Shown piece after piece: positions 34,472 through 43,382 of a stretch of 64,000 nucleotides of DNA. The stretch lies in contig NZ_JAMQCO010000005.1 of assembly GCF_023702225.1 (NCBI RefSeq), forward strand, positions 124,001 to 188,000, given 5' to 3'. Source of the stretch: Aureimonas altamirensis (GTDB lineage Bacteria > Pseudomonadota > Alphaproteobacteria > Rhizobiales > Rhizobiaceae). Under the pieces are notes generated by a model. It searched no databases. It was not told the origin of the DNA and was given only the letters and a program-made list of their open reading frames with translations. Each line of letters opens with the position of its first letter. Position 1 is the stretch's first letter. The translations under genes and the position numbers were made by a program.

Positions 34472-35829
34472 GAACCGGCCTCGAAGGTTTCGAGAAGGCG
34501 GGACGCCTTGGCGAGGCTCTCGTCATATTCCGCCTGCGGGTCCGAAAGAATGGTGATGCCGCCGCCTGCCGACAGGCGCGCCCGGCCCCCGGCAAGGCTT
34601 ACGGTGCGGATGGCGATGTTGAGATCCATCGATCCGTCGAACCCCAGATAGCCGATGCAGCCGCAATAGACCCCGCGGCGGCGTCGCTCCAGTTCCGTGA
34701 TGATATCCATGGCGCGGATCTTCGGCGCGCCCGTGATGGATCCGCCTGGAAAGCAGGCGGCCACGATGTCGAGCGCATCGAGGCCCGGGCGCAGGCGCGC
34801 TGTGACGACCGAGACGAGATGGTGGACCGAGGCATAGGATTCGAGCCCGCACAGGACCGGGACTTCGACCGTGTCGGGGACTGCCACGCGAGACAGGTCG
34901 TTGCGCAGCAGATCGACGATCATAACGTTCTCCGCCCGGTCCTTGACCGAAGAGAGAAGCGCTTCGGCCTGCCGCACGTCTTGCGTCGGGTCGGGCGAAC
35001 GGCGCGCCGTTCCCTTGATCGGCCGCGTCTCGATCCTGTCGCCGGATAGCGCCATGAACCGCTCGGGCGACGACGATACGATCGTCTCGCCGGGCAGTTC
35101 CAGATAGGCGGCGAAGGGTGCGGGGTTGCGACGCCGTAGAGCGGAATGGAAGGCGAGGGCATCGAAGCCGTCCGGCAGGGTGGCGGAAAAGCTCTGTGCG
35201 ATATTCGCCTGATAGATGTCGCCGTCGCGGATATAGTCCCGTACGCGAGCGATGGCCCGCTCGTAGTCGGCGCGCGTGAAGTCCGAGCGGAAACCCTTTA
35301 CCGGGGGATTGCGCGCCAGCGGCTCCGGCTCTGCCGACAAGGCGGCCTCGATGCGATCGAACTGGCGCTCCGCCTCTTCGCGTCGCAAGGCGGCGGGCGT
35401 ATGGCGGTCAAACGCCTGCGAGAAACCGGCGCTCGCCATGACCGCATGGCCCGACATGTGGTCGAAGGTCAGCACCGTGCCGTACAGGCCGAACGAGGCG
35501 AGACGCACGCGATCGTCCCAGTCGGACGGCTTGGAGAGCCTTTCGAGGCGATGCGCAAGATCGTACGAGAAGGCGCCGATGGCAGCGCCGGCCATCGCAC
35601 CTGCGTCATCGGCCTCGATCCGGTACCGCGACAGGAGCGCGCCGAGGCCTGCAAGGTCGCCGTCCCGGGAATCGATCTCGTAGCGCAGGAACGGCGCGGC
35701 GGCGACGCACGAGCGCGTGCCGAGCGGCGGCCCGGCGGTGGCGCTGTCCAGAAAGGCGAGGCCGCCCAGCGGGCGAAGCCGCCGCGCAGCATCGAACGGG
35801 TCCGTCCCGAGCAAGCGGCGTGTCCACAT
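34468..35829 (-). CDS. pabB: Aminodeoxychorismate synthase component I PabB
   Basis: A 453-residue chorismate-utilising enzyme that aminates chorismate to 4-amino-4-deoxychorismate for folate synthesis. The conserved blocks are RDYIRDGDIYQANIAQSFSA, RPIKGTARRSPDP (with the PabB-type lysine), ENVMIVDLLRNDLSRVAVP and CFPGGSITGAPKIRAMDIITELE. No lyase (PabC) domain is fused. Its stop overlaps pabA by 4 nt. The protein starts MWTRRLLGTDPF; lutC lies 9 bp upstream on the same strand. Confidence 0.92.
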   Translation of the reverse strand: MWTRRLLGTDPFDAARRLRPLGGLAFLDSATAGPPLGTRSCVAAAPFLRYEIDSRDGDLAGLGALLSRYRIEADDAGAMAGAAIGAFSYDLAHRLERLSKPSDWDDRVRLASFGLYGTVLTFDHMSGHAVMASAGFSQAFDRHTPAALRREEAERQFDRIEAALSAEPEPLARNPPVKGFRSDFTRADYERAIARVRDYIRDGDIYQANIAQSFSATLPDGFDALAFHSALRRRNPAPFAAYLELPGETIVSSSPERFMALSGDRIETRPIKGTARRSPDPTQDVRQAEALLSSVKDRAENVMIVDLLRNDLSRVAVPDTVEVPVLCGLESYASVHHLVSVVTARLRPGLDALDIVAACFPGGSITGAPKIRAMDIITELERRRRGVYCGCIGYLGFDGSMDLNIAIRTVSLAGGRARLSAGGGITILSDPQAEYDESLAKASRLLETFEAGS

Positions 35830-35838
35830 GGCGGTGGT

Positions 35839-36483
35839 TCAGCCCTCGTCCACGACGAAGATATGCAGCGTCGCCGGGCCGTGCACGCCGATCACGAGGC
35901 TGCCTTCGATATCCGTCGTGCCGCTGGGTCCCGTCACGATCACCACATTGCGGCTGCGCGCCAGGTCGGCGCGGTCGAGGAAGCTGTCGAGATAAGGCAG
36001 GATGTCGCGCCGTCTGACGGCAACCAGGTGGTGCAGCGGCAGGAAGGCATCCAGGATCGGCATATGCGGACCCGAGCGGATGACGAGGCTGGCCGTCTCG
36101 GCGATGGCGGCCTCTGCCAGCGAAAGGGCGGTCCGGTCGTCCACGGCGTCGCGCAGGCCGACACCGACGGCGTTGAAGTCCAGCACCTGGAATTCTTCGG
36201 TCGGCTGTATTTTCAGGGCCGGCTCGAGGCCCATGGCGGAAAGGCGCCGGGCGACGGCAGCGGGCAGGGCGGACATGGCGTCGATCCGCTCCACCGACGC
36301 GCCGGGCGGCAGGCGCGCGACGGCGTCCATGAACCGCGTTCCGACGTCGCCATCCGGGGTGGGCGGGCGCACGGCCTGCGGGTCGGCAAGGAGTGCGAGG
36401 GCTTCGGCGGCGATCTCTTCCGGTGGTCGTTTCGGGCCGCTTGCCCGTTCTATGCGCTCGAAGATGTCCTGCCGTGCGCTCAT
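35839..36483 (-). CDS. lutC: LUD domain protein LutC
   Basis: A 214-residue protein of the LutC/YkgG family, part of the LutABC complex that oxidises L-lactate to pyruvate. Signatures include VGVGLRDAVDDRTALSLAEAAIAETASLVI and NVVIVTGPSGTTDIEGSLVIGVHGP near the C-terminus. It overlaps lutB by 4 nt (ATGA) and is the last gene of lutA-lutB-lutC; pabB follows after 9 bp. Confidence 0.92.
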   Translation of the reverse strand: MSARQDIFERIERASGPKRPPEEIAAEALALLADPQAVRPPTPDGDVGTRFMDAVARLPPGASVERIDAMSALPAAVARRLSAMGLEPALKIQPTEEFQVLDFNAVGVGLRDAVDDRTALSLAEAAIAETASLVIRSGPHMPILDAFLPLHHLVAVRRRDILPYLDSFLDRADLARSRNVVIVTGPSGTTDIEGSLVIGVHGPATLHIFVVDEG

Positions 36484-37904
36484 GGCTTTTTCCTCTGACG
36501 CGCGGCCCTGCTTGCCAGAAAGGACGGTCCGTCAGGGGCGGGCATGTCGCGGAACTGCGTCCAGCCGCCAGCCAGCGGAAGACGCCGGATGCGGCCGTTG
36601 CCGCGTCCGAGGATGCGCAGGGCCAGCGATCCGAGGCGTGCGACCGTCCGATACAGGCGTGGATGGGTCGCCAGGAATACCCATGCCTTGACGCCGCCGC
36701 GCATGGCCGGCGGCTCCAGCCCCTCGCGCCAGCTGCGGTCGCGCCAGCCCTTGATCAGCGTCGGAAGCGGGATGTCGACGGGGCAGACCTCGCGGCATCG
36801 TCCATTGAGCGTGCAGGCTCCGACCAGCTCGCGCGATTTCTCGAGTCCGTCGAAGACGGGCGTCAGGACCGCACCCATGGGCCCGGGATAGGTGCCGCCA
36901 TAGGCATGGCCGCCGATCTGGTTGAAGACCGGGCAGTGGTTCATGCACGCACCGCATCGGATGCAGCGGAGCATGTCCTTCAACTCCGGATCGGCCAGCA
37001 TGCGGGTTCGACCGTTGTCCACGAGGACGATGTGGAAGGCCTCCGGCCCATCGAGGTCGCCCGGTCGCTTCGGTCCGGTATGGAAGGTCGTGTACTGCGT
37101 CAGCGCCGCGCCGGTGGCCGAGCGCACGAGCAGGCGCAGCATGGTGGCCGCATGGGCGGCGGAGGGGATCAGCTTCTCGATGCCGGCCGTCACGATATGC
37201 ACGCGCGGCGGCGTCGTCGTCATTTCCGCGTTGCCCTCGTTGGTGACCGTGCAGACCGAGCCGCTGTCGGCGACGAGGAAATTGGCGCCCGATATGCCGA
37301 TATCGGCGTCGAGGAATTTGACCCGCAGGAAGCGCCGCGCGGAGGCGGCCATCGCCTCCGGCGTCTCCTCCCCGTGCGGGTCGTGGTGGGCCGCCTTGAA
37401 CAATTCAGAGATCTGCTCGCGCGTCTTGTGAAGCGCCGGCCAGATGATGTGGCTGGGCCGCTCGCCGGCCAGTTGCACGATATGTTCGGCAAGGTCGGTC
37501 TCGACACGTTCTATGCCGGCTTCCGCCAAGGCATGCGGCAGCCCGATTTCTTCGCCGAGCATGGATTTGGAGCGCGTGACGCTGCGTGCGCCGGCGTCCC
37601 TGCACAGACGCACGACGAGGTCGGCCGCCTCGTCCGCGGTGGACGCGTAATGGACATGTGCGCCGCTGGCGATCGCATTTCGCTCGAACTCGGCCAGGTA
37701 GTGGCCGAGATTGGCGACGACATGGTCCCTGATGGCCTTGCCGCGCTGGCGCGCCACCTGGAAATCGGGCCATTGGCCCACTATGGCCGCGCGCTTGGTG
37801 CGCGCCGTGCCCGTGGTGCGGTCGATCGCCGTCTTCAGCCAGGCATCGGCCAGCGCCTCGCCGGCCCGCGCCTTGAACGGCGGAAGGGTCGCCAGATCGC
37901 TCAT
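36480..37904 (-). CDS. lutB: Iron-sulfur LUD protein LutB
   Basis: A 474-residue cytoplasmic iron-sulfur protein of the lactate utilisation complex. The N-terminal LUD domain has SRVTRSKSMLGEEIGLPHALAE-type sequence and GANFLVADSGSVCTVTNEGNAE. Two ferredoxin-type clusters follow: CIRCGACMNHCPVF and CTLNGRCREVCPVDI. The ATG at 37904 overlaps the lutA stop and begins MSDLATLPPFKARA; the longer open frame upstream is a lutA shadow. Confidence 0.93.
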   Translation of the reverse strand: MSDLATLPPFKARAGEALADAWLKTAIDRTTGTARTKRAAIVGQWPDFQVARQRGKAIRDHVVANLGHYLAEFERNAIASGAHVHYASTADEAADLVVRLCRDAGARSVTRSKSMLGEEIGLPHALAEAGIERVETDLAEHIVQLAGERPSHIIWPALHKTREQISELFKAAHHDPHGEETPEAMAASARRFLRVKFLDADIGISGANFLVADSGSVCTVTNEGNAEMTTTPPRVHIVTAGIEKLIPSAAHAATMLRLLVRSATGAALTQYTTFHTGPKRPGDLDGPEAFHIVLVDNGRTRMLADPELKDMLRCIRCGACMNHCPVFNQIGGHAYGGTYPGPMGAVLTPVFDGLEKSRELVGACTLNGRCREVCPVDIPLPTLIKGWRDRSWREGLEPPAMRGGVKAWVFLATHPRLYRTVARLGSLALRILGRGNGRIRRLPLAGGWTQFRDMPAPDGPSFLASRAARQRKKP

Positions 37905-38695
37905 CGCCCGTCTCCCTTTTCGCCGATGGCCGGCCCGCCGGACGCGCCGGCCAGAACCTCCACCGTATGGAAGACCCGCACCGAAGAGCCGCGCCGCTGC
38001 AGCTTGCCGGCCATGTTCAAGAGGCAGCCGAGATCGCCGCCGAGCAGCATCGCGGCGCCCGTACCCTCGATCGCATCCGCCTTCTCGCCGACGATGGCGT
38101 TCGAGATGGCGGGATATTTCACGCAGAAGGTTCCGCCGAATCCGCAGCAGACGTCCGCCCCGGGCAGGGCGCGCATCTCCAGCCCCTCGACCGCGGCCAG
38201 AAGCCGCCGGGGCTGGTCGTGGATGCCGAGTTCCCGGAGGCCGGAACAGGTATCGTGATAGGTGGCGCTCGTTGCCAGCGGCGGCGTCTTCGGAACGAAG
38301 GCCATGACGTCGCTGAGAAATGTCAGGATCTCGTAGGTGCGCGCGGCCAGCGCTTCCGCCCGCGCCGCCCATTGCGGCTCGGCCGCCAGCGCCTTCGGCC
38401 ATTCGTGCTTCATCGTCGCGCCGCAGGAGCCGGAGGGCACGACCACATAGTCGTATTCTTCCAGAAGGGCGATCTGGTGCTTGGCCATCCGCACGCCGCC
38501 GGCCTGGTCGCCCGAATTGAAGGCCGGCTGGCCGCAGCAGGTCTGCGCCAGGGGCACCTCCACCCGTGCCCCGGCCGATTCCAGCAGGGCGATCGTGCAC
38601 TCCGCGATGCTCGGGCGCATCACGTTGACGAGGCATGTGACGAACAGCGCAACGCGGGGTGTATCGCCGGCAGGGCGGTTCTGGCCTTCGGGCAT
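37901..38695 (-). CDS. lutA: CCG-domain protein LutA
   Basis: A 264-residue protein with two cysteine-rich CCG domains, around QTCCGQPAFNSGD and DVCCGFGGTFCVKYP. Each also has the upstream Cys of the motif (VTCLVN, HDTCSGLREL). LutA-type proteins bind iron-sulfur clusters and act with LutB and LutC in L-lactate oxidation. The ATG at 38695 (MPEGQNRP) was chosen because the family begins close to VALFVTCLVN. It heads the lut operon; no LutR- or LldR-type regulator or lactate permease is adjacent. Confidence 0.92.
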   Translation of the reverse strand: MPEGQNRPAGDTPRVALFVTCLVNVMRPSIAECTIALLESAGARVEVPLAQTCCGQPAFNSGDQAGGVRMAKHQIALLEEYDYVVVPSGSCGATMKHEWPKALAAEPQWAARAEALAARTYEILTFLSDVMAFVPKTPPLATSATYHDTCSGLRELGIHDQPRRLLAAVEGLEMRALPGADVCCGFGGTFCVKYPAISNAIVGEKADAIEGTGAAMLLGGDLGCLLNMAGKLQRRGSSVRVFHTVEVLAGASGGPAIGEKGDGR

Positions 38696-38902
38696 ATCGA
38701 GCAAGGGCTTCCCATTCCATTCGAACGCCGCCGATGGACCGGATTGGCGCACTGCCTCAAGGGTTAGAACATGCGCGTGCGAATTGGAACCGTTCCGTAT
38801 TCGGGAGTGTGGCCCGGCGCGTGGTCGACGCTTGCGACATCAATTAGTGATTGTGCATTGCGATGCCACATTTCATCGGGCATACTCAGGCCACCTTACG
38901 AA

Positions 38903-38926
38903 AAACGGTCGATGAGCCGACCGTTT
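38903..38926. promoter_or_regulatory. Nine-bp inverted repeat in the lutA-exoZ divergent region
   Basis: AAACGGTCG (38903-38911) and CGACCGTTT (38918-38926) form a perfect 9-bp inverted repeat with a 6-nt spacer. It lies in the 342-bp gap (38696-39037) between divergent lutA and the acyltransferase gene. It could be an operator for either gene or a hairpin in the acyltransferase leader. Nothing else in the gap stands out. Confidence 0.45.
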
Positions 38927-39037
38927 CGCGCGGCCTGCCTCGATGCATGGGCCGCCCCAACTGACGAACCAGTCTTCCCTCCGCGTATCGCCTGTCGAGC
39001 GCCGGGGACGCACGTTCCGAACAGGAGGGACCGTGGG

Positions 39038-40210
39038 ATGGCTTTCCCGGCACCGTACGTATCCGGCGCATTGCGCCTGGACCCGCAGGATTCCGACCGC
39101 ATCCGCATAGCGCGCACTGTCTGCATCTTCATGATGATGTATGTGCACGTGCAGGCCGGCGTCGCGGATGACGTGAACGCCCGGCCAGCGGAAGGCGTGT
39201 TCGACATCGTCTACTTTCTGCTGACGCGCGTGATGGGCCTCAGCTCCGTCGCGCTTCTCAGCATCGTTTCCGGCTATCTCATCGTATCGACCATCGCCAA
39301 GATGGGCGCACTGCCGCTGTACCGCTCCAAGGCTCAGACGCTTCTGGTGCCGCTTGTCGCGTGGAATGCGGTCATGCTGGCCTGTATCGTGGGATATGGC
39401 CTTCTGTCCGGCAAATGGGACAAGCTTCCGGCGCTGGATGCGATGGGGCTTGCCAACGACTTCCTCGCCATCACGGAATGGCCGATGGTCGTGCCGCTGT
39501 GGTTCCTGCGCGACCTGTTCGTGTGCTGCCTGTTCACGCCGATCCTGCTGGCGGGCCTGCGGCGGGCGCCGCTGGCGACGGCGGGCGCCCTGCTGGTCTT
39601 CGCGTTCTTCGGCGAGCCGCTCCACGTTCTGCAAAGGCCGCCGCTGATGCTGTTCTTTGCTGCAGGACTGTGGCTGAGGGACAGGGGCCTGTCGCGCGGG
39701 GACCTCGACAGGATCGCCGCTCCGCTTTCTCTGGCGCTCCTGCCGATCGTCGCCGTGTTCCTGGTCGTCCGCCTGAACGAAGGCTCGATCGTCGCGTGGA
39801 GCGAAGATGCATCGACCGCGTTCGACATCGCGCTACGCTTCGCCATGGCTGCCGCGATATGGCGCCTGACAAGCCTTCTGGCAACGCTGCGCTTCGGCAA
39901 GCTGTGCCGCGAACTGGAGCCCTATGTCTTCTTCGCCTTCTGCAGCCACGCGATCCTGTTCGACTTCGGGCAGATCGTGCTGCGAAGGGCTTTCGGCAAT
40001 TACGGATCGGACCTGTTTCCGATCATGTTCTTCGGGCTGCCTTTCGCCGCGCTGGCGACCTCGGTCGTGGCGCTGCAGGTCATCCGGCGGGCGCAGCCGC
40101 TTCTGTATCTCCTGAATGCGGGCCGCTCCGTGCCGTCCTGGCCGCCGCAACTGGAGCGGCCGCCGCAGCGCGCCGCCGTTTCACCAGAAGCCCGGCGGCA
40201 TAGAACATGA
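39038..40210 (+). CDS. exoZ: Acyltransferase 3 family protein, ExoZ-like
   Basis: A 390-residue membrane protein with about ten helices. RIRIARTVCIFMMMYVHVQAG is the N-terminal acyltransferase-3 helix with the conserved Arg and His, and PLWFLRDLFVCCLFTPIL is a second family block. By position next to exoQ-exoF-exoY it corresponds to ExoZ, which acetylates succinoglycan. The start ATG at 39038 follows AGGAGG; the open frame continues upstream without a good site. Unlike Sinorhizobium, where exoZ follows exoQ on one strand, it is convergent and overlaps exoQ by 131 nt. Confidence 0.75.
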   Translation: MAFPAPYVSGALRLDPQDSDRIRIARTVCIFMMMYVHVQAGVADDVNARPAEGVFDIVYFLLTRVMGLSSVALLSIVSGYLIVSTIAKMGALPLYRSKAQTLLVPLVAWNAVMLACIVGYGLLSGKWDKLPALDAMGLANDFLAITEWPMVVPLWFLRDLFVCCLFTPILLAGLRRAPLATAGALLVFAFFGEPLHVLQRPPLMLFFAAGLWLRDRGLSRGDLDRIAAPLSLALLPIVAVFLVVRLNEGSIVAWSEDASTAFDIALRFAMAAAIWRLTSLLATLRFGKLCRELEPYVFFAFCSHAILFDFGQIVLRRAFGNYGSDLFPIMFFGLPFAALATSVVALQVIRRAQPLLYLLNAGRSVPSWPPQLERPPQRAAVSPEARRHRT

Positions 40211-41378
40211 GGAAAGCCCCGATCGTATAGGGCGTGATCATGTCGATCTCCACGAAGGAGCGAATCGCGAACATGGTGACGAGGCCGAACATCAGGTGAG
40301 CGGTCGGGTTGCTTGCATCCCGCGTCAGCGCCGCAAGATGCCCGAACAGCGTCCGATACAGGAAGAACGTCATCACCGCGAGGCCGATGAAGCCGAGCTC
40401 CACATACAGCTCGATATAGGTGTTGTGGAAGTGGAAGCCGGTTCGGGTGGCGATGTAGAACTCGTACCAGAGGCGTTCCGCTTCCGGGAAGCCCTGGACC
40501 CAGTACGCGTAGTAGCCCGTGCCTGCCAGGGGATTCTGGTTGCCGGCGGCAATGCCTTGCGCCCAGAGATAGGTTCGGCCAGTCAGGGTGGAATCCTTGC
40601 CGAAGATGCCCAGCACGGCGTCGGCGAACCCGGCGCCGGCCAAAATCGGTACGAGCGCCGCAACGGCCACGACTGCGACGATCAGGATGACGCGGCGGTG
40701 GCCTGGACGAAAGGCGAGCAGCACGCGGAATCCATAGGTCGCCAATATCGTGGCGGCCGTCGCCAGGATGGATGTGGCGGACTGCGAGGCGACCATCCCA
40801 TAGGCCGAGAACAGCACGACCGCGAGGCAGCCGACGCGCCACAAGCCCCGTTCCTTCAGGATGAACACGGCTGCGAGGCCGAAATAGACGCCAAGCGAGG
40901 CATAGAGGCCCAGCTGGTTCTTGGACGAGAAGGAACCCACGAAGCTGTAGGTTCCGTCGAGGGCATCGTAGCTGTAGTGGCCGAACAGGAACGAGTAGAC
41001 CAAGACCAGGGTGACGCCGATGACGATGCCGCGCGTCAGGTTCCGCACGGACAGCGTATTGACCGCGATCAGGGCGCAGAGAGCGTGCGTGGCGAACTGG
41101 ACGCTGGCCCGCGCCGTTGTCGGGACGGCGTCGGACCAGAAGGTCGAAAGCAGCGCGACGGCCACGAAGGCCACGATCCACGGTACCAGCACGACGGTGC
41201 CCAGCACCTTGCGGTAATCCACGAAGACCAGCGGCAGCCAAAGGGCATAATAGGCCAGGATCGAGATCTGGCCGAAAAGGGTCGAGTAGGCGAAAACGAA
41301 GACCGATAGCGTCATCGCGGCGACGCCATAGAGGCCGTTGCGTTCCGGATCGATCAGCCATGCCCTGGCGATGCGCAT
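40080..41378 (-). CDS. exoQ: O-antigen ligase/polymerase family protein, ExoQ
   Basis: A 432-residue polytopic protein with 10-12 helices and the Wzy/ligase-like periplasmic loop (SKNQLGLYASLGVYFGLA ... LTGRTYLWAQGIAAGNQNPLAGTGYYAYWV ... FHFHNTYIELYVELGFIG). ExoQ polymerises succinoglycan repeat units. The last ~40 residues are Ala/Arg-rich, carry no membrane helix and lie in the overlap with exoZ. It is 10 bp downstream of exoF. Confidence 0.88.
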   Translation of the reverse strand: MRIARAWLIDPERNGLYGVAAMTLSVFVFAYSTLFGQISILAYYALWLPLVFVDYRKVLGTVVLVPWIVAFVAVALLSTFWSDAVPTTARASVQFATHALCALIAVNTLSVRNLTRGIVIGVTLVLVYSFLFGHYSYDALDGTYSFVGSFSSKNQLGLYASLGVYFGLAAVFILKERGLWRVGCLAVVLFSAYGMVASQSATSILATAATILATYGFRVLLAFRPGHRRVILIVAVVAVAALVPILAGAGFADAVLGIFGKDSTLTGRTYLWAQGIAAGNQNPLAGTGYYAYWVQGFPEAERLWYEFYIATRTGFHFHNTYIELYVELGFIGLAVMTFFLYRTLFGHLAALTRDASNPTAHLMFGLVTMFAIRSFVEIDMITPYTIGAFLMFYAAGLLVKRRRAAAAAPVAAARTARSGPHSGDTEAAAPAG

Positions 41379-41388
41379 GGCGTTGCCG

Positions 41389-42660
41389 TCAGTTTACGGG
41401 GATCGCCGCAAGCGCGACCTTGACCACGTCGCCCGGCAGGACAGGCGTGTTCTCTTCTGCGGCGAGCTCCTGCGGCTCGCCGTCGACCGTGCGGACGATC
41501 TTGTACTCGATCCGCACATTCTCGTTGAACAGGCCGACATTGGCCACGGGGGCCTGCATCATCGCCTCCGAAACCAGGTTCTGGTTCGTGGCGAGTTGCA
41601 GGTCGGCTGCGCGGATGTCTGCCTCTACCTGCTGGCGTTCCCGGGCGATTTCCGCGGCACGGTCGTTTTCCAGGTCGGTGGCCGATTGCTGTGCCTTGGT
41701 GATCTCCTGGCGCGCCTGCAGCAATGCCGTTTCGTAGTCGAGAAGGCGCGTTTCCAGCTCCGCCATGGTCCGCTCGACGGAGAGAAGACGCGAGTTGACC
41801 ACCAGGCCCTGGTTGGACAGGTCGCCGATGTCGCTGAGCTCCTTGCGGGTCAGCTCGATCTGGCGGTTCTGCGCCACGATCTTCTTCTGCAGCGCCTCGA
41901 CCTCGTTGGTCAGAAGCTGCTTCAGATCGTCCAGCGCCTCGAGCTGAAGATCCAGCCGCTTGCGACGCGTCTCCATGATGGCCGTCTCGTCGGAGATCAT
42001 GGACGCGAAGTCCGGCTGGTCCTTCAGTTCGGCGGGGGCATCGAACTCGGTGCGGTTGGCCGCTTCCGCCTCCAGCCGCGCCCGCTTGACGATCAGGCGG
42101 TTGCGATTGGCCGCCACCACATCGTGCTCGCCCGTGGCGCGGATGACGTCGCGTTCGAGGCGCATGTTGCTATCGTTGGCGCGGCGCAAGCCGCCGGCGA
42201 TGCTGACCGCCTTGAGGACCGTCAGATCCGGATCGTACGGGTAGCGGCCGGGATTCTGCGCATCGCCCGCCACGAAGACCGGACGGAACTCGGCCAGTTC
42301 CACCGATGCGTTAGGCCTGTCCATGAGGCCCAGCGTCTGCTGAAGGTCTTCGCCGATTACGGATGCTATCTCGGCCGGGGTGCGTCCCGCGGCCTCGATC
42401 TGTCCGATGAAGGGCAGGGAGATGGACCCGTCCGGGCCGACGAGGTAGTCGCCGCCGAGGGCGCTCCAGTCACGGACCGCACCCTCCGCGCTCTGCCATT
42501 CGACGACACGGATGCGCAGCTTGTCCATGGCGCCGAGGCGGTAGCCGTCGCCGCTGTCCTGGGCGCCGGCCGGAAAGCATATGCCGGCCGCGACGAGCGC
42601 GCCGGCCAGGCGGATTGATAAGGGTCGGAGCGTCAAGAAAAGCCTCCAGTGCCGGCCCAT
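41389..42660 (-). CDS. exoF: Polysaccharide export/biosynthesis protein ExoF
   Basis: A 423-residue secreted or periplasmic protein of the Wza/ExoF family. A signal peptide (LAGALVAAGICFPAGA, cleavage after AGA) is followed by the polysaccharide-export domain (YRLGAMDKLRIRVVEW ... YLVGPDGSISLPFIGQIEAAG). An SLBB-like domain follows (VFVAGDAQNPGRYPYDPDLTVLKAVSIAGGL), then a long coiled-coil-prone region (about 230-370) and a C-terminal domain. ExoF acts with ExoY in the first galactosylation and in export. The ATG at 42660 was chosen to keep the signal peptide at the N-terminus. Confidence 0.9.
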   Translation of the reverse strand: MGRHWRLFLTLRPLSIRLAGALVAAGICFPAGAQDSGDGYRLGAMDKLRIRVVEWQSAEGAVRDWSALGGDYLVGPDGSISLPFIGQIEAAGRTPAEIASVIGEDLQQTLGLMDRPNASVELAEFRPVFVAGDAQNPGRYPYDPDLTVLKAVSIAGGLRRANDSNMRLERDVIRATGEHDVVAANRNRLIVKRARLEAEAANRTEFDAPAELKDQPDFASMISDETAIMETRRKRLDLQLEALDDLKQLLTNEVEALQKKIVAQNRQIELTRKELSDIGDLSNQGLVVNSRLLSVERTMAELETRLLDYETALLQARQEITKAQQSATDLENDRAAEIARERQQVEADIRAADLQLATNQNLVSEAMMQAPVANVGLFNENVRIEYKIVRTVDGEPQELAAEENTPVLPGDVVKVALAAIPVN

Positions 42661-42698
42661 GCCCGATGGCAGGCCGGCGGATGCCGCGTGAGGCGCGG

Positions 42699-43382
42699 TC
42701 AGTAGCTGCCGCGCGACGCGACGACGGCCGGAACCGTCTTGATGATGATGGCAAGGTCGGTCGCAAGCGACCAGTTCTGCACGTAATGCGTGTCGAAGGC
42801 GACGCGCGCCGCGTAGGATACGTCGTTGCGACCGCTGACCTGCCACAGCCCGGTCAGTCCGGGGCGGGACGCCAGGTAGAATTCGGCCGCGGGTCCGTAA
42901 TAGTCGAGTTCCTCGGATACGACGGGACGCGGCCCCACCACCGACATCTCGCCGCGCACGATGTTCAGGATCTGCGGCAGCTCATCCAGGCTGAGCTTGC
43001 GCAGAACCTGGCCGACGCGCGTCACGCGCGGATCGTTCTGGAGTTTGCGCGTGGCGGTCCATTCCGCCAGGGCCTGCGGGTCGGTGCGAAGATGCTGCTG
43101 GAGCACCTCGTCGCCGTTCTCGACCATGGTGCGGAACTTCAGGCATCGGAACGTCTCGCCGTTTCGACCGATCCGCTTGTGGCCGTACAGAATGCTTCCG
43201 CCGTCGCTCGCCTTCACGAGGGCCCCGATCAGGAAGAACAGGGGCGCCAGAATTATCAGGGCGAGGACCGCCGCGGTGAGATCGAATGTCCGCTTGATCG
43301 CGCCGCCGATAGGCGGCGTCTGCCCCTCCGACCGCGCAAAAAGACGTGCGGGCTTGCTTAGGAGCCTATCAGCCGTTCGCAT
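42699..43382 (-). CDS. exoY: Undecaprenyl-phosphate sugar-1-phosphate transferase ExoY
   Basis: A 227-residue initiating enzyme of the bacterial sugar transferase family, which moves galactose-1-phosphate to the lipid carrier in succinoglycan synthesis. One hydrophobic helix (KRTFDLTAAVLALIILAPLFFLIGALV) precedes the catalytic part: ILYGHKRIGRNGETFRCLKFRTM, LRKLSLDELPQILNIVRGEMSVVGPRPV and YYGPAAEFYLASRPGLTGLWQVSGR. The ATG at 43382 starts about 26 residues before the helix region. It heads exoY-exoF-exoQ and diverges from exoX. Confidence 0.93.
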   Translation of the reverse strand: MRTADRLLSKPARLFARSEGQTPPIGGAIKRTFDLTAAVLALIILAPLFFLIGALVKASDGGSILYGHKRIGRNGETFRCLKFRTMVENGDEVLQQHLRTDPQALAEWTATRKLQNDPRVTRVGQVLRKLSLDELPQILNIVRGEMSVVGPRPVVSEELDYYGPAAEFYLASRPGLTGLWQVSGRNDVSYAARVAFDTHYVQNWSLATDLAIIIKTVPAVVASRGSY

